Positions 60,778 through 64,000 of a stretch of DNA of 64,000 bases are shown piece after piece (within the stretch, counting starts at the first letter, position 1; the number at the start of each line of letters is the position of its first letter). The notes under the pieces were generated by a model. That model made no database searches and was not told where the DNA came from. It saw only the letters and a program-made list of their open reading frames with translations. Position numbers and translations under genes: made by a program. Source of the DNA: Dama dama (taxonomy: Eukaryota; Chordata; Mammalia; Artiodactyla; Cervidae); contig NC_083695.1 in NCBI RefSeq assembly GCF_033118175.1, positions 33,249,607 to 33,313,606 on the forward strand, read 5' to 3'.

Positions 60778-60793
60778 TTGCCAAAGCGAGCAC
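60687..60793 (-). pseudogene. U6 spliceosomal snRNA pseudogene, full length, fused to L1
   Basis: The minus strand starts gtgctcgctttggcaacaca and ends in attttt, 107 nt, the full U6 length. By eye there are about six substitutions from mammalian U6. The ACAGAGA box is intact, but the catalytic AGC triad has become AAC (gattaacatgg). Retroposition hallmarks (shared target-site duplication with the L1 on its 3' side) and the absence of an obvious upstream U6 promoter (PSE/TATA) mark it as a pseudogene. Confidence 0.95.
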
Positions 60794-60967
60794 CATACTT
60801 TTTTAAGAAATAAAATTTTTTATGAGTATCTTAGTACTTTCAATTCAAGGTAATAATAGTAGGCATTATTTGAAAAACAGTGTAAAATGTTGTGAAATGG
60901 TGATGCTGTCCTAACATACCTTTTCAAGAAAATTTTAACATTTCCCCTCTTTTGGCAATCATTTTTA

Positions 60968-61066
60968 TTTTTTTTTTCTTTTTTTTTTTTTATTATTATT
61001 ATTTTTTTTTTCCAGTGGGTTTTGTCATACATTGATATGAATCAGCCATGGATTTACGTAAATCCA
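60968..61066 (-). mobile_element. Minimal L1 3' end with a short inverted 5' terminus
   Basis: A long T/ATT-rich tail, then gttttgtcatacattgatat and gaatcagccatggatttac from the L1 3'UTR. Target-site duplication tggcaatcattttta, 15 bp, perfect at 60953-60967 and 61067-61081. The final bases before the right duplication are an inverted copy of the adjacent L1 sequence. Confidence 0.9.
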
Positions 61067-61081
61067 TGGCAATCATTTTTA

Positions 61082-61935
61082 AAACTGTATATTTCCTATT
61101 GATCAAGCAGAAGCAGGAAAAATGCACATTTTAATCTTTTCTTTTTGTGTTTTTGAAGTCTAAAGGCGTTTAAATGAATTTTTTTGTGACTTGTAAAGAT
61201 CTGTCTATAGTTTCCCAACCAGAAGGTAAGGGATGATTTCACTGTTATAAACCTTACATCATCCCCTTTCAGAGTTGGTTGAACTTGATTCTTTTTAAAT
61301 AATTCTCTATTATGTCAGTGCTGTAAATTGTCATCCCTTACAGTTCTATATATGAGATCTGTGACTCATTTTCTGTGATGATATAGAATTTTCCTAGCCC
61401 TTGTACCTCTACATGTCACTGTCCCCAAATCTGGCATTTCACTGCCCTTAGTGCATTTGAGTACACTCAATTTTCTTTCAAACTTACATAAACAAGTTCT
61501 CTCGCTTTTTCTGTTTTTTTATTTCTCCATGCTTAGCCACCAACCCTAGGTCAGTTTAACTTAGTATCTGCCAGTCTATTCCTTGGTAATGAGATTGCTG
61601 GATGCAAATCACAGCACTATTATATGCATGGGTCCTATTTCATAATTCCTGGTCTCCAAACCCACACTTAGCTCTTTCTGTAGTATTTTTGGAAATGGTA
61701 GCTCTTCTTTTTAGAAATTCTAATGAAGATTATTGTTAAAGTATTATATAATTTATGTAAATATTTCATTATCTACTTGGAGGATACTGAATTCTATCAT
61801 AGGAATACATTTTAGAAAGTTGATGAATAGTTGACCCTGAACATTTAGCGGTTAGGTTTGCCAACCCTGCACCTATAATTTTATAGTTCACTCTCTGTTA
61901 CCCTGGATGTGTACCAACAGTGAATTGTGTAGTAA
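61082..61935. other. Intron, no recognised element
   Basis: AT-rich. Nothing assignable. Confidence 0.45.
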
Positions 61936-64000
61936 TATCAGTTCAGTGCAGTTGTGTCCGACTCATGGACTGCAGCATGCCAGGCTTCCCTGTCCATCAC
62001 CAACTCCCAAAACTTGCTCAAATTCATGTCCATCCAGTCGGTGATGCTATCTGACCATCTCATCCTGTGTCGTGCCCTTCTCCTGCTTTCAGTCTTTTCC
62101 AGCATCAGGGTCTTTTCCAAAGAGGCAGTTCTTCAAGTCAGGTGGCCAAAGTATTGGAGCTTCAGCTTCAGCATCAGTCCTTCCAGTGAATAGTCAAGAC
62201 TGATTTCCTATAGGATTGACTAGTTTAATTTTCTTGACGTCAAAGGGACTCTCAAGAATCTCCTCCAACACCACAGTTCAAAAGCATGAAGCCTTTGGCA
62301 CTCAGCTTTCTTTATAGTCCAACTCTCACATCCATATATGACTACTGGAAAAACCATAGGTTTGACTAGATGGACCTTTGTTGGCAAAGTAATGTCTCTG
62401 CTTTTTCATATGGTGTCTAGATCGGTCATAGCTTTTCTTTCAAGGAGCAGGCGTCTTTTGATTTCATGGCTGCAGTCACCATCTGCAGTGATTTTGTAGC
62501 CCAAAAAATAAAGTCTGTCACTGTTTCCATTGTTTCCCTATCTATTTGCCATGAAGTGATGGGACTGGATGCCATGATCTTAGTTTTCTCAATGTTGAGT
62601 TTTAAGCCAACTTTTTCACTCTCCTTTTTCACTTTCATCAAGAGGCTCTTTAGTTTCTCTTCACTTTCTGCCATAAGGGTGGTGTACTCTGCATATCTGA
62701 GGTTATTGATCGTTTCTCCCTGCAGTCTTGATTCCAGCTTGTTGTGCATCATCCAGTCTGACATTTCACATGCTACAGTCTGCATATGAGTTAAATAAGC
62801 AGGATCACAGTATATAGTCTTGATGTGCTCCTTTTCCAATTTGGATCCAGTCCATTGTTAAATGTTCGGTTCTAACTGTTGCTGCTTGACCTGCATACAG
62901 GTTTCTCAAGAGGCAGGTAAGGCGGTCTGGTATTCCTATCACTTGAAGACTTTTCTACAGTTTGTTGTAATCCACACATTCAAAGGCTTTGGCGTGGTCA
63001 GTGAAGCATAAGTAGATGTTTTTCTGGAACTTGCTTGCTTTTTCTGTGATCTAGTGGATGTTGGCAATTTGATCTCTGGTTTCTGTGCCTCTTCTAAACC
63101 AGCTTGAACATCAGAAAGTTCTTAGTTCACATACTGTTGAAGCCTCGCTTGGAGAATTTTGCGCATTTCTTTGTTAGCATGTGAGATGACTGCAATTGTG
63201 TGGTAGTTTGGGCATTCTTTGTCATTGCCTTTCTTTGGGATTGGAATGAAAACTGACCTTTTCCAGTCCTGTGGCCACTGCTGAATTTTCCAAATTTCCT
63301 GGCATATTGAGTGCAGCACTTTCACAGCATCAACTTTTAAGATTTGAAAATAGCTCAGCTGGAATTCCATCACCTCCACTAGCTTTGTTTGTCTAAGACC
63401 CACTTGACTTCTCATTCCAGGATGTCTCGCTGTAGGTGAGTGATCACACCATTGTGGTTATCTGGGTCCTGAAGATCTTTTTGGTTTAGTTCTTCTGTGT
63501 ATTCTTGTTACCTCTTCTTAATATCGTCTGCTTTTGTTAGGTCCATATCTTTTCTCTTATTTATTGTGCCCTTCTTGGCATGAAATGTTCCCTTGCTATC
63601 TCTAATTTTCTTCAAGAGATCTCTAGTCTTTCCCATTCTGTTGTTTTCCTCTATTTCTTTGCATTGATCGCTGAGGGAGGCTTTCTTATCTTTCCTCGCT
63701 ATTCTTTGAAACTGTGCATTCAAATGGGTATATCTTTCCTTTTCTTCTTTGCTTTTCGCTTCTCTTTTTTTCTTAGCTATTTGTAAGACCTCCTCAGACA
63801 ACCACTTTGCCTTTTTGCATTTCTTTTTCTTTGGGATGGTCTTCGTCACCGCCTCCTGTACAATGTCAGAAACTCCATCCATCATTCTTCAGGAACTCTT
63901 ATCAGATCTAATCCCTTGAATCTGTTTCTCACTTCCACTGTATATTGTAAGGGATTTGATTTAGGTCATACCTGAATGGTCTAGTGGTTTTCCCTGCTGT
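61936..64000 (-). mobile_element. Long BovB LINE running off the window (copy I)
   Basis: The longest BovB here, antisense, from the 3' end (cagttcagtgcagttgtgtc) past the reverse-transcriptase region (YAEYTTLMAESEEKLKSLL, with the YADD box mutated to YAEY; SVFIPIPKKGNDKECPNY) into the more N-terminal linker region (KKKCKKAKWLSEEVLQIAKK at about 63770-63830). Several stops and frameshifts break it. The 5' end lies beyond position 64000. Confidence 0.95.

Noticed and set aside
60687..60793. A functional U6 snRNA gene
   Set aside because: The copy shares a target-site duplication with an attached L1, has about six substitutions including loss of the catalytic AGC triad, and shows no PSE/TATA arrangement upstream.

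Overview
This is mammalian nuclear DNA from a ruminant, most likely a bovid. It is AT-rich and almost entirely non-coding. It is full of BovB (RTE-type) LINEs, of Bov-tA/Bov-A2 SINEs whose tails derive from BovB, of CHR-type tRNA-derived SINEs, and of a ruminant-type LINE-1. That combination is diagnostic of ruminants. I cannot separate cattle, sheep and goat from the sequence alone.

The one host coding element I can support is a single 79-bp exon at 10582-10660 on the + strand. It encodes part of adenosine kinase (ADK), including the PfkB-family Gly-Gly switch and the substrate-contacting Asn. The rest of the window is then intron: more than 10.5 kb upstream and more than 53 kb downstream of the exon. 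ADK is known for very large introns, so one exon in 64 kb is not surprising. I found no second ADK exon and no other host gene.

Layout. 1-10.5 kb: upstream intron with two BovB copies and several SINEs. 10.58 kb: the ADK exon. 11.8-22.6 kb: ancient L1M, MIR and MLT1-like remnants, a decayed hAT transposase (about 14.7-16.0 kb), and a GC-rich LTR-like block (about 19.9-21.0 kb). 22.7-29 kb: SINE-rich. 29-31 kb: a young 5'-truncated L1 with target-site duplications and a probable 3' transduction. 31-42 kb: mostly old L1M and LTR debris, BovB fragments and quiet intron. 42.6-45.7 kb: an old L1 carrying a CHR SINE, a mariner MITE and a BovB. 46-50.7 kb: a short L1 with an extended tail, a solo-LTR-like element split by a SINE, a sense BovB, and SINEs. 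51.4-53.6 kb: a BovB split by a SINE and by an antisense retrocopy of an unidentified mRNA. 53.7-58 kb: old L1/L2 remnants. 58.4-64 kb: a BovB with an internal deletion, a U6 snRNA/L1 chimeric retrocopy, a tiny L1 ending in a perfect palindrome, and a long BovB running off the window end.

No operon-like gene system, CRISPR array or new multi-gene system is present. The best second-look items are products of retrotransposition: the U6-L1 chimera, two L1 copies with extra sequence beyond their 3' ends, the unidentified retrocopy, and the strong antisense bias of LINEs relative to ADK. Repeat names come from recognising consensus-like sequence by eye. Edges without target-site duplications are good to about 10-50 bp, and subfamily names are approximate.
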